Assembly: GCF_013373865.1 (NCBI RefSeq)
Contig: NC_050467.1
Span: 30,092,996-30,156,995 of the forward strand
DNA length: 64,000 nt
Direction of reading: 5' to 3'
Origin: Monomorium pharaonis
Taxonomy: Eukaryota; Arthropoda; Insecta; Hymenoptera; Formicidae
Shown here piece by piece: positions 9,021-19,162 of the stretch. The notes under the pieces were generated by a model. The model did no database searches. It was not told the origin of the DNA and saw only the letters and a list, made by a program, of their open reading frames with translations. How positions within the stretch are numbered: the stretch's first letter is position 1; every line of letters begins with the position of its first letter. The position numbers were made by a program, and so were the translations under genes.

Positions 9021-10909
9021 ACAAGGGGCCTCCCCCCGGACGGCGAGGGGTGGAGGGTCTCCGCGAGCGAGATCCGCGAGGCCATCAGGCGACTCCGGGG
9101 CGGGGGGGTAAAGGCCCCCGGGCATCCCCGGACGGGTGATCGCCTGTTCGGGCGGCCTGCTGGGGAGCCCCCTCCGCCGGGCGTACGACGCATGCCTTAC
9201 GTCTTCCCTGAGGTGTGGAAGGAGGCGCGCCTCGTGCTCCTGCCGAAGGAGGGCAGACCGCCCGGAGACCCCTCGGGCTACCGCCCGATCTGTCTGTTGG
9301 GCGAACTCGGGAAGGTGCTCGAGAGGGTATTGGCCTCGCGAATCACTTGGTGTCTGGAGGCCGACGGGACTCGTGGACTGCACGAGTCCCAGTTCGGCTT
9401 CAGATGGGGGAGGTCCACGATCGACGCCATCGGGGAGGTGGAGTCGATGGTGGCCCGTGGCATGGAGGAGGGGGGGGTGCCTCCGTAGGGTGGTGCGGAG
9501 TTACCTATCCAATAGGTGGCTGTTGGTGGGGGCGGGGCCCGGCGAGCCGGTTCGCCGGGTCCCGATGACGCGCGGGGTTCCGCAGAGGTCGGTGTTGGCG
9601 CCGCTCCTGTGGATCCTCGCGTTCGACAGCGTCCTCAGGGTCCCCCTGCCCCCCGGTTGCCGGGTTGTGTGTTACGCGGATAACACACTGGTCCTGGCGA
9701 CCGGGGAGGAGAGATGGGTGGCGGAGGCGCGGGCGGGCGATGCGGTTGCCGCCGTGGTCGGACGCATCAGGGCCCCTGGCCTTTGCGTCTCGGTCGACAA
9801 GACCGAGGCGATGGCCTTCGGCCCGGGGAGGGCGAGGCCCGGGTTTGTCCGGGTGGGGGGTGGTCGCGTGGAGATAGGCCGCTTCATCCGGTACCTGGGC
9901 CTGGTGCTGGACGACCGCGTGGGGTACCGCGAGCATTTCGCCCGCCTCGCGCCTCGCTTGGGGAGGGCTGCGGCGGCGCTGTCGCGGCTCCTCCCCAACG
10001 TGGGGGGCCCAAGGGGGGGGGACCCGGCGGCTGTACGCGTCGGTGGTCCTCTCCATGGCGCTCTACGGAGCGCCAATTTGGGCCCGGGAAAGGAGAGGGG
10101 TCGACCTGGATCGGGCGGTGGCCCCCCTGCGCTCGATCGAGCGCAGGATGGCCGTTCGCCTGTCCAGGTCGTACCGCACGGTGGCGGCTGGTGCCGTCCT
10201 CGCGTGTGTCCCGCCCTGGGACCTGGTCGCGCGGGCTAGGGCCGACGCGTACTGGGCCCTCAGGGCGGCGAGGCTGCGCGAGGGGGGGGGGAGGTGACCG
10301 CGAGGGCCGTCGGTGAGGCGAAGGGGGCCGCCCGCCGGGAGATGATGGCGCGGTGGAAGCGCCGACTCCTGGCGGGGGACCTCCGCTACGGCCGGAGGAC
10401 GGTCGAGGCGGTCGGCCCGCTGTTGGACCAGTGGGTCGACGTCGCGAGGGGGAGTGTCACCTTCCATGTGGCGCAGGTGGTCTCCGGGCACGGGTGCAGG
10501 TGGTCTTCGGGGACTACCTGTGCCGCATAGGCAGGGAGGGCGGCACCGGCTGCCACCAGTGCGGGGACGCGGCCGACTCGGCGCAGCACGCCTTGTCGGC
10601 GTGTCCCGCGCACGACGAGGCGAGACGGGCGATGGTGGAGACCATTCGCCCGTCGGACCTCTCCCTGGGGGCGGTCGCGAGAGCCGCGACCGCCTCCCGG
10701 GAAAATTGGAGGGCGTTCGCTTCCTTCTGCTCCGTGATCATGGAGCGGAGGGAGGCGGACGAGAGGGTGAGGAGGGGGGAAGTGAGTCCGCCCTCCTCGC
10801 CCTTTGCGGGCAGGCGGGGCGGCGGCGAAAGCCGCCGCCGTCGCCGTTACCTCCGGGGGATCCCGGCGCATCTCAGGGATGCGGGGATCACCCGGAGGGG
10901 AGACGGATG
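9021..10909 (+). pseudogene. R1-clade ORF2 reverse transcriptase, frameshifted
   Basis: Pieces in three frames make one RT. First EIREAIRRLRGGGVKAPG (the finger entry motif) and PSGYRPICLLGELGKVLERV (9020-9487). Then MTRGVPQRSVLAPLLW, the catalytic box read as YADN instead of YADD, and the thumb (9488-10020). Then SMALYGAPIWA (10043-10297), ARREMMARWKRRLLAGD (10300-10500), and the CHQCGDAADSAQHALSACP zinc motif with its basic tail (10510-10909). Most frame changes fall in or next to G runs of seven or more. The catalytic Asp-to-Asn change and the shifts make it inactive unless the G-run lengths are assembly errors; YADN would still be abnormal. Confidence 0.85.
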
Positions 10910-11848
10910 ACGACACGGGGGGGCTGCGGGGAGGGACTGCCGAGCGCGACTAGCGTCCGGTCTCCCCCTCGTTTGCTGCCCCCCCCCGCCTGTTGGATGG
11001 TTAAGGCGGGGCCCTCGCTCGCGCGATCGAGGGCCCGGATGCGGGATGGTCGGTGGGGGGGGGGGGGGCGTGGGCGTCTGGCGCCCGGGCCTGCGCGCCT
11101 CCTCTACGCGCCTTCTTCCCTCCCCCTGCCCCCCCTGCCGGGGACCCGCCGCTCGGGGTTGGGAGCGGCGGCGTCGAGTGGTGGAGTGGGCTGGGTGGCG
11201 CCGCGCCGGTCGCGTCGACGGCGGCGGCGCCCTCCCGCCCTCCCCTGGCCCGTGTCGTTGGTCGGCGCTGGCCGGGGTGGTAGGCGGATGGGGGGGCGGG
11301 CGTGGCGCGTGGCGCCGCCCGCCCGTCCATCCGCTCTCCTCCGTCCGGTCCCGGTGGTGTTGGGCGAGTAGTCCTGTAGGCCTGTAGTCGCGCGCCTCTC
11401 TATCTGAACTCTCCCCCCCCCGTTGGGGAGCGGAGGGAAGGGTGCGCGACCGGGGGAGGCGGCCTTCGCGACAAGTTCGGGGCGGGGACCGGGATTCCCG
11501 CTCGGCCGACCTCCCCCGACGAGAGGTAGACCCCCGGGGGGTAGATGGCCCCCCTCGCGTTGGGGAGGGGCGGGAGGGGTTCTGTCCCTCTCCCGTCCCT
11601 CCTTGGGACGAAGGGTCCCGGAGGACCCATGGGGCGCGGGCTCCCCGGAAATAATGCTACAGCGGTTCCCGGGGAGCCCGACGAAACGCCCAGACGGCCA
11701 TCCGGAGTGGTTTTAGTCGGTAGGTCCGCCCGTTGCACTCTGAGGGTGCGAGACGGCAAAGGTCCGATTCGCACCCGAGGGGGCGGAGTCCGACATACCC
11801 CGGGCTATTCCCGGAGGCCCGGGGATCCATGAGAATTTCCACTCCGTC
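10910..11848 (+). other. Copy B 3' UTR
   Basis: A GC-rich non-coding stretch parallel to 967-1900. The three terminal hairpins of copy A are present (about 11640-11679, 11744-11776 and 11798-11825) with stems kept and a few loop changes. Confidence 0.55.
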
Positions 11849-11860
11849 AAAAAAAAAAAA

Positions 11861-11879
11861 AGGTTACGTTAGGTTAGGT
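11861..11879 (+). repeat. Telomere-type tract AGGTTACGTTAGGTTAGGT
   Basis: It starts with the second copy of the TTACG variant and ends in AGGT, the left flank of LTR-D. Confidence 0.85.
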
Positions 11880-12165
11880 TGTGACCGGGAATCGAATTAC
11901 GGGAAGTCGTGACCTCGTGAATACTTGGACTCACGTACCTTTTATATCTCGAAGACACGGTCGCCAGCTTCTTTGACCAATTAAGAAGCAAAGAGTTGCA
12001 GTCCGAACCTCAGGATGTCGTCAGGACTGCTGTTGCTATGCGGGAGGACGCCGCCGTCGCTGCGCGTGCCGTCCCTGATACGCTCGCTACGTCGTTCTGT
12101 TCGTCGCACAGGGCTTCGTAGCGTCGCTCGAGATTCACTAATCCCTTCTTTTTCTTCTGTTTCAG

Positions 12166-12334
12166 GTGCTGCTGTCGTCGCAGGGAATCGTCGTCGTCGC
12201 TGGATCACCACACGGGAACTTTGCCGAGTAAGTATGTTTTTAGGTTATGTTTACTGGCGGTCGCGTTTTTCACGAGGTGTCTTTATTTCACAGGATTCGG
12301 ACGCACCGTGGGAACGAGGATGCACGGAAAACAG
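12166..12334 (+). other. Splice-like signals antisense to LTR-D
   Basis: CTTCTGTTTCAG precedes 62 bases ending at a GTAAGT donor (12228). After 66 bases TTTATTTCACAG precedes 41 bases ending ACAG|GTAAGT (12335). The 66-nt spacing is long enough for an insect intron. Confidence 0.4.
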
Positions 12335-12630
12335 GTAAGTAACTGCGCCTAATGTTCACCACACTAACAAAACGGTTTATTTCAGGTATGATCAAAATTA
12401 GAGGAATAACACACACCCGTCCGCGGCGCTTGTTCACACACGTGTTATCGAGTATCACGAGAACGAGCTAATTTTCCTCGTATCTCGTACGCACAGACGC
12501 GTAGATGTCGATTTTCCATAAATGGCGCGTGTGTATGCGAGTTTACGTGTTCGTCACGGAACGATCGCGCACGAGGTTCTCTCTCTCGTTGTTTTCGCGC
12601 GAAGAGCTCTCGAGTGCTCTCGCAAGTGGG

Positions 12631-12639
12631 TTTTATACC
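12631..12639 (-). promoter_or_regulatory. LTR-D TATA box
   Basis: The minus strand reads GGTATAAAA, about 1.2 kb into the LTR and downstream of three CCAAT boxes. Confidence 0.6.
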
Positions 12640-12903
12640 GGCGTGGGGACAATCCCCCCACTCCGGTCGCATCGGCCAATCGCGCGTAGCGTCGGTTGGA
12701 AACGCGCGGGAACGGCGCATCCGCCCCACCCTTGCATGCGCGCCCAATGGCGGTTCGCGCGCTGGCGTTGTGTCGCGGGTAGTTTTGTACTTCCCCCTCT
12801 ATTTTGTTTCGACCAATCAGGTCAGTGCGCAGTCGTCCGCATTGGAGCACGGTAGAGATTGCTTTTTTTGCCGTTGGCGCTAGTATCGACGCCATTTTGG
12901 GTA

Positions 12904-12940
12904 TTGCACCTAAAGTGCAGCTTGATTACACTTAGTGCAA
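12904..12940. promoter_or_regulatory. Palindromes in LTR-D
   Basis: TTGCACCTAAAGTGCA (12904-12919) and ACACTTAGTGCA (about 12928-12940), in the position the motif holds in LTR-A. Confidence 0.5.
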
Positions 12941-13665
12941 TCTTTGTGTATTGCCTGATATGTAGCTTAAGGCGTTTTTCTTGCATCTATTATGCTTTAG
13001 GTTATCAAACAAAGAAAATCTACTGAATTCTATACTAAATATCATAATATAGTGAAATATAACGCAAATGCGTGTGCAACTAAAAATAAAATATTTAACC
13101 TTAGAAAAATTATGTTTATTAAAAGAAAATAATAATCCTGCAGCAAAATCTGCAGTTCTGACATTTTTAAGAATACTTATGCTAATTAAAGCTTATTTTC
13201 ATGAATTTAATTAATATGACTCAAAAATGCGTTCTGTGAATCTGACTTAAGTGAATTTAAGAGGAATGATAATTCTGCAGATGAATCTGCATTGCTGACT
13301 TAGTATTTTAATTAAACAAAGAAATGTAACGCCTAACCGGCGATGTCCTAATTTTTTCCGCGCTGAACTTTATAATCACGACGCGGTATTAAGCAACATA
13401 CAATTGATGTAATTTTATAAAGAAAAGTGACTAGTATTTATTTATGACATTTGTGTCTTAGCCTATCGAGTATATGTATATATATTTTAATAAAAGGATA
13501 AGTATAACGAACTAAGCCTAAAATTAATCTATGACTTATAATAACTGAAAAGTACAAACTGTGCTTAAAATTATCGCACGGGAGGTCGTAATGATAAACT
13601 GAACAAACAAATTAAAGAAAATAAAAGAAAGGTTTTCGGGGGTTCGGTGCGTGCTTCGCCGACCA

Positions 13666-13848
13666 TCAGCCTCCCCTGTTCGTCTGGACGTCGTCCTGGG
13701 TCCTGGGGCTGCTTGCTTCTACTGTAGTTTTCACGTCGCCCCTTCGCTTCTCCACCCGGATTACCAGATAGGCCTGGACGGTGTCCCTTTCCTTTGATGG
13801 TCCCGCTTCGGGTTGAAACTGCTGGGCGCTCCCTAGGGCCGGTCTCAA
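13666..13848 (-). pseudogene. LTR-D encoded pol C-terminal tail fragment
   Basis: From the LTR edge the frame reads RPALGSAQQFQPEAGPSKE and continues to YLVIRVEKRRGDVKTTVEAS, a weaker form of the tail core, then stops after 61 codons. The frame is open through the telomere tract (NLTL) as well. Confidence 0.5.
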
Positions 13849-13861
13849 GGTTAGGTTAGGT
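13848..13861 (+). repeat. Telomere-type tract AGGTTAGGTTAGGT
   Basis: Between LTR-D and LTR-E. Confidence 0.85.
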
Positions 13862-14018
13862 TGTAACCGATCTACACGCGTTGGAGAAAACACTCGCAAG
13901 GAATTAGAAACGAATTCAAACCTTTTGTTGCACGCTGCTCGCGTCTGTGTGGTCGCCAGCTCCTTTCACCTCCTAGAAGCAAGGATCTCTACGTATTCTA
14001 ACTCTTTCTATTTTTCAG

Positions 14019-14150
14019 ATGCTGCCGCTGCTGCCGTCGGGTCGTCGTGGACTGCCCGGATCGTCGCTGCCCTCAGGATACCACCAGGTAAGTATATTCC
14101 TTTCCAAATAACTTTTATTTCTTGATTCAACAATCGCACTTTATTTTCAG
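14019..14150 (+). other. Splice-like signals antisense to LTR-E
   Basis: CTATTTTTCAG precedes 69 bases ending CCAG|GTAAGT (14088). A 63-base gap ends in CTTTATTTTCAG (14150). Confidence 0.4.
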
Positions 14151-14773
14151 GTTATTCGCAGGATTTGTCACACAGGATCTTGTGCAGGAACGAAGCAGGA
14201 AATTTCAATCACTAACAAAGTATTTGTACTTTTGGTGTAACACTTACTAAACTTTATTCAAGATAAAACGTGTCATGTAATTAACAAGTTCCCGTACGCG
14301 ACGCTTCCTTCACATACGAGTACGCACCGTCTCTCCTCTTTGTCTCCTCTCACAAACGTTATCACATATTCCCGTACGCGACGCTTGTTCACATACGTGT
14401 TCGTTGGAATATAACTACACTCTCGAAGTACAGACACTTCGAGTTTTTCAGCTCGCCTACTCGCATTCAGCTGAGCACGTAATCTCGCGTTTCGTAACTG
14501 CGAGGTTATGTCATTGAGTGCCGTCGACGCTTCGGCTTATTCACGTCGCTCGATTTTTCACTCACGAGAGCCTAATCACGATCGCACGCACTGTTACGCC
14601 CTTGTTATCGCGGCCCGTCGCCCGCGGAACGACTTAACACGACTTCGTACTTCGTAAAATACGTTATGCTCGATAGCCGGTCTTAGTATCGCGAGGACTT
14701 CCTTTTTCACGCGCGAGGTTCACCGCATGGAAGTCACGACGTAAAAGCGTTAGTGCGAGAACGCGTCGCCCGG

Positions 14774-14780
14774 TTTTATA
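14774..14780 (-). promoter_or_regulatory. LTR-E TATA box with CCAAT cluster
   Basis: TATAAAA on the minus strand. Upstream on that strand are inverted CCAAT boxes seen on the plus strand as GCCAATCAG, TCCAATCAG, TCCAATGG and ACCAATGAG between 14811 and 14990. Confidence 0.6.
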
Positions 14781-15702
14781 CCCGCGTTCCCCATCGTATG
14801 CCCCCCGGCCAATCAGGGCATTGTTCCGACTTGCACGCTGTTTTCGTCCAATCAGCGTGCTTGCCGATCTTCGTTGAGTTTGTTGTCCAATGGAAGTTGC
14901 CCCGGACGCTCGTAGCTTGCGGTTGGCTGCTTCAGCCAGTCGCTGCAGTCTTCGTGCATGTGTTTCCCCTTCACTGGGAAACCGACCAATGAGCTCATTC
15001 GAGCTCGAGCCTTCGCAGCACGAAGCAGAGTGTAGACAGTGGCACTGAAAAGTGCCGTTATTTCTAACGTATGTATTTTTGCAGGAATCAATTCCTGCGT
15101 GCATTCTACGCACCTTTTCGTACCATTCGGCACGTAATATATTTAAATCTAACTTAAATCTAATGCAATATAGAATATTAATTATAATGAATAAAATGAA
15201 ACTGACATGCAAATTATTTAATGAAAATATATTGATTGAATAGCATAATTGACTCGAATGTATTAATATTAAAGAAAACTGAGTCACGTTACTGTGACAT
15301 ACATACACCACGAGTATGCTAAAAGAAAAGATATATTTAATCTCAAAAATATTATCATAACGAGAAAATAAAAATAATCTTTTAAATGTTCCTCGAGTTG
15401 TAACATGCTTAAAATTAACGCTCGCTTTTAGCTTGACTTTCGAACGTAAGCACAATACTAACAATACTGTCAAAATATAATAATACTTAATATTAAATGT
15501 ATCGTGCAGTTTTCGCATCCGCGCCTGTCAAACGCGTTTTTTATTATTTAACTACGAAACGTCGTACTGCACGAACTAAAGAAAATAGACTTTACAAACT
15601 AATTTGCAAAATACTAAGAAAATCAAAAATTGAAAAATAAAATAATAATTTTATCAAAATAATTTCTTCGCGCTTTTCGCGTATTTTAAACGAAATTAAT
15701 GT

Positions 15703-15876
15703 TTAGCGCTTGCTTGTGCGCTCGCCCAGACGCTCCAACTTGACGGATGTCTTCCTGGTCTCCGCTCGTTTGGCCCCGCTGTCAGCTGCACCTTCCGCTA
15801 CACCCCGAACATCAGGCTGTTTACTCGTCGATGGCGTTGGTGAAGTGACCCTTCCACCTCCTAGAGGCGGTTTCAA
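15703..15876 (-). pseudogene. LTR-E encoded pol C-terminal tail fragment
   Basis: About 57 codons open from the LTR edge (KPPLGGGRVTSPTPSTSK) ending AETRKTSVKLERLGERTSKR and a TAA. The core ETRKTSVKLER lines up with the RKTSDGK...SVILQR core of the full element but lacks the DGK-V stretch. There is no ATG at its start. Confidence 0.5.
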
Positions 15877-15884
15877 GGTTAGGT
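15876..15884 (+). repeat. Telomere-type tract AGGTTAGGT
   Basis: The shortest tract of the chain with both flanking AGGT copies still present, between LTR-E and LTR-F. Confidence 0.8.
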
Positions 15885-16599
15885 TGTAGCCGGATGGTTC
15901 GCGTGAGATAACGAAATCTTGGAAAAAGCTGAGTTCTCGCGTGATTTCTTAAGTTACTCACTCGTGCTGTCTTGGTCGCCAGGTCGGTTTCACCTAAACA
16001 ACCGCCAAGGTTATCGCTGGTCAGTTAGGCTGCCCCTCCGTCTGCGCTGCCCGCCGGCGTCGTATCCCGCGTCTCTTTGTGCGTCGGATGCCGCCTGGGC
16101 GTGGGAGGTAAGGAGAATGGAAGTGGCGTCGTGAATAATCACTCTCCGTGTTGCGTAATAATAACAACGAGTATATTTCCCACTGTATACAACACTGCGT
16201 CTCCCTCTCTATTAGAGGACGGTCGCTCACTCACACACTCAATCACTCACACTCATCCTCGCTCGCGCTATTCGGAATTCGTAACTTTTCGTTACATGTC
16301 CTTGTCGAAGGACAAACGCGTTCCGCGTGTCGCGTCGCGTTGTTTATTAATCGCGTAATAATCACGATCTCGGCGAATAACGAGAACACGAATAAATCGA
16401 TCTTCTCACTCGCGTACGTCGCTGTCGCGTTGTAATACGTAATCAACGAATGGAATGTTCTCGGAGATTCAAGTGTTGTAATGAGACACGTCCGCCGCGT
16501 TCGCTGTCTCCACCCGAACTCTCGTTGCGATGCGCTCGTCGCACCCGGTAACCCCACTCTCGCCTATGCGCAGTCGCGCTCTCCGTGGAGGGGTATAGG

Positions 16600-17300
16600 C
16601 CGCCCACTTCGCTCGCGCCGCCGCAATGCTCGGAACCGCCGCTGTTACCTCCGCCGAACTTAGCGCTCGAACGGACGCGGTCGATACCTCCGCGGGACTT
16701 AGCCGCTGGCTCGATTCGATCGTCGGTACCTCCGGTGAACTTAGTCTCCCGCGCGTCTCGGTCGACACCTCCGGTGCGTATATACTCGCGGTCGTGACCT
16801 CCGCCGTAGTTTACTCTTCGCGTGCCTCGGTAGGTACCTCCGGACCCGATACGGTCTTCGTCGTTACCTCCGCTGGACTTAAGGTGGAAGCACATAAAAT
16901 TACAGGAGCTATAAGGCAGAATGCAGAAGCCATAGCGCATGCGCTATGGTATTACTTTATCTGTCCATGGCAAAATGTAATACTATAGCGCATGCGCTAT
17001 GGCTTCTGCATTCTGCCTTATGGCTCCTGTAATTTTATGTGCTTCCACCTTAAGTCTCTCGCGCGCGCCTCCGTTGGTACCTCCGGCTCGGATACGGTTT
17101 CGGTCGATACCTCCGCGGGACTTAGTCTCTCGTCGCTCTGCGCGATTACGGTTGCGGACGATACCTCCGTCGGACTTAGATTTTGGTCGCGTGTCGCGGT
17201 TACGGTCACGGTCGTTATCTCCGCGGGACTTAGCCTTTTTGCCGGCGCGCTTTGGTCGATACCTCCGACTCGATTACGGTCTTTCTCGTCAGACCTACGG
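16600..17300 (-). repeat. Degenerate coding minisatellite (LSPAEVST-type)
   Basis: A unit of about 36 bases containing TACCTCCGCGGGACTTAG is repeated roughly a dozen times with drift. In one minus-strand frame (17018-17449) it reads RLSPAEITT, NLSPTEVSS, RLSPAEVST, following an N-terminus shared with 19163-19927. Further units lie beyond the MITE at 16883-17049. The array probably arose inside the LTR-encoded tail. Confidence 0.6.
16883..17049. mobile_element. Hairpin MITE flanked by TTAA
   Basis: 167 bases made of two arms of about 70 bases that are nearly perfect inverted repeats (start GGTGGAAGCACATAAAATTA), a spacer of about 23 bases, and TTAA on both sides (16879-16882, 17050-17053). 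Each arm contains the perfect 20-base palindrome CCATAGCGCATGCGCTATGG. TTAA duplication suggests piggyBac-type mobilisation, though the ends are not the usual CCCT. It splits the minisatellite. Confidence 0.75.
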
Positions 17301-17512
17301 TCAATCTTTACGCGCTTTCTGCGGTCGTCACTTCCGACTGAAGTTACGGACTTACTCGTCGAATTACGGTTCTTTCTTGGAGTTTTTACACGGGCTTTTT
17401 GCGTGTCGCGTCGCGCATGCAAATTCTCGCGTTTCCGTCGCGTTTTCACTCACATCGATTAGAAAATGGCACGATTCGAATCCTTGCGACGACATAGAAG
17501 ATGTCGGTTGCA

Positions 17513-18900
17513 ATCTCCTCGCCATTTAGCGAGTTTTTAGTACTGTAAGTGCTCAAAATGAGCTAAATGAAAATAATAGAAAGGGTTGGAATCGTGTCGT
17601 TTTCGTACTCATTCGTACTCTTATAACTATCTAATAGTTCGCTTATTTACAGGTATCTATGCTACGCTGCTTATACTCTATGTTTTATACCTATGTGTGG
17701 TTACGATATCTTATAGGTAGGTATATATTTATATATGTATGTCTTATGTTTAATAACTAAGGTTGATTTCTTTTTATTTACAGGTTTTTCTACGCTGTGT
17801 ATTTTATTTACATTAGGTATGTGTTGTGATGTCTTCTGACTATTAAGGTAAGTATAACGTTGAATAACAATCTATATCTAGTGGTATGAGGTCAGTATAT
17901 ATAATAATATTTAATTTTTTAAGGTAAGTATATAAGGTAAGTATTTTAACTAATGAGTTATATGATTATAATATTTCTAAGTTAGTAAGGTAAGTATTAG
18001 TTTTAGTAATATGTTTGTAACATAAGTTTTTAATATATAGTAATGTTTGAATTCTAAATAGGTATGTTAATTGATTATATGAGATTAATGTTCGTAATGT
18101 GTATTGTAAACTATACTGATTATATGTTTATAAATTTTAATAGTAAATCAATCAAATTAAGAAATACTTGGATAATTATATTGTTAACTTTATATGTTTG
18201 AATAATAATAAGCTTAAATTTATGACTTGTGTACTATCGTTAAATGGATGATTGTATGTTTTTGTAATAATATAAGGTAAGTATATTGATCGTTAATGAT
18301 CTAATAAAATATAATATATGTATTTGTTTTTAGGTTTTAAGTAATATGGTAATTCGAATATTTTTAAGTAAGTTAAATAAAGTTTGAGAATTTATCTCAT
18401 GAAATATCTAATAAGTAATATATTTTAATTAATTTGAGTAATGTATGTCGTGAATATAACATCTAATCTTATAGATTTTAATAATAATAGTGATTTGAGA
18501 TCACGTTTTGTCTCTATGTCTCGTTGACAAATTAAAAAAAAAAATAAAATTAAAGTTTGAAACTTGTTAAAGTATTCTGTTGGTAATGTATGTTTTAAAA
18601 TTAATGAAATATCCTTTCGCATATTTATGCTTTTTTATATGGCGTTACTCGCCCTTTCTCTTACGTAATATGTATATGTGTAGATATGAATAATAATATT
18701 ATTGTTTTAATTTTAATAAGTGAATGTTTTAGAGATATTAATAATATTTTATGAGATTAACTCTGTGTTTCTCTATATATATGTATACGTTTTAATATAA
18801 AAATATAAACTTAATCTATCGTTAATACTATATGTGTACTTAATACTATGGATAATATATATGTGTATTTACACTTGAGTGTTTTTTTAATAGTGTCTTT
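17513..18900 (+). other. AT-rich stretch with repeated AAGGTAAGTA
   Basis: No reading frame is supported. The 10-mer AAGGTAAGTA, a perfect 5' splice-site consensus, occurs five times on the plus strand (17844, 17921, 17934, 17987, 18274). Two TTTACAG acceptor-like sites lie at about 17651 and 17784. Confidence 0.5.
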
Positions 18901-18908
18901 ATCACTTG

Positions 18909-19124
18909 TCACTCCTGTTTTTGACCTGCCGTCGACGTGAATGGTCGTGGGTCGTTTTTACCTGTCTCGTCCTCCGTTTTTGGTCGTTGTCCGGTGACTA
19001 CCTGTGCTTCGGGCGTTTGGCTAGACTCATCCGGTGACCTTTGGACTGGTTTGTTCGTTTTGTGGCTATTAATCTTAACGATTGCCACCTTTAGTTCTGG
19101 CTCTTCACTTTTTGTAGTTGACAC
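18909..19124 (-). pseudogene. Short frame downstream of the LTR-F pol remnant
   Basis: 71 codons (starting STTKSEEPELKVAIVKINSH), polar and S/T/Q-rich, ending in a stop before the AT-rich stretch. It follows the 19163-19927 frame in the same direction. By position it matches the pol tail of the full element, and KVAIVKI may be a divergent remnant of its core, but the resemblance is weak. Confidence 0.3.
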
Positions 19125-19162
19125 TTTATCTTCACACGGTCGGTGTGAACTAGCTTGTCTAA

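Larger units (their letters stand above)
9021..11860 (+). mobile_element. R1-clade non-LTR retrotransposon, 5'-truncated (copy B)
   Basis: About 2.84 kb, starting just upstream of the RT domain and ending in a 13-base A run (11849-11861) followed by telomere-type repeat. AGGTTACGT on both sides is the apparent target duplication. It shares ORF2 C-terminus and 3' UTR with copy A. The endonuclease domain is missing because of 5' truncation, the normal outcome of target-primed reverse transcription. Confidence 0.88.
11880..13847 (-). mobile_element. LTR-D: solo long LTR, divergent Gypsy-type family
   Basis: 1968 bases, TGTGACCGGG to GCCGGTCTCA, with AGGT flanks (11876-11879, 13848-13851). Its body is quite different from LTR-A to C, but the order is the same: primer-like tract near 11960, antisense splice-like signals (12166-12334), TATA (12631), CCAAT boxes in GGCCAATCG, CCCAATGG and ACCAATCAG (12670-12820), palindromes (12904-12940), AT-rich stretch, pol tail. 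Confidence 0.82.
13862..15875 (-). mobile_element. LTR-E: solo long LTR, divergent Gypsy-type family
   Basis: 2014 bases, TGTAACCGAT to GGCGGTTTCA, with AGGT flanks (13858-13861, 15876-15879). It carries antisense splice-like signals (14019-14150), a repeated CCCGTACGCGACGCTT block (14287 and 14369), TATA at 14774, at least four CCAAT boxes (14811-14990) and a short pol tail. A 284-codon minus-strand frame (14664-15518) crosses the promoter and AT-rich half. It is low in complexity, has no recognisable domain, and I do not call it a gene. Confidence 0.8.

Noticed and set aside
14664..15518. 284-codon minus-strand frame in LTR-E
   Set aside because: It crosses the TATA box and an AT-rich stretch, is low in complexity, and has no counterpart in other LTRs.
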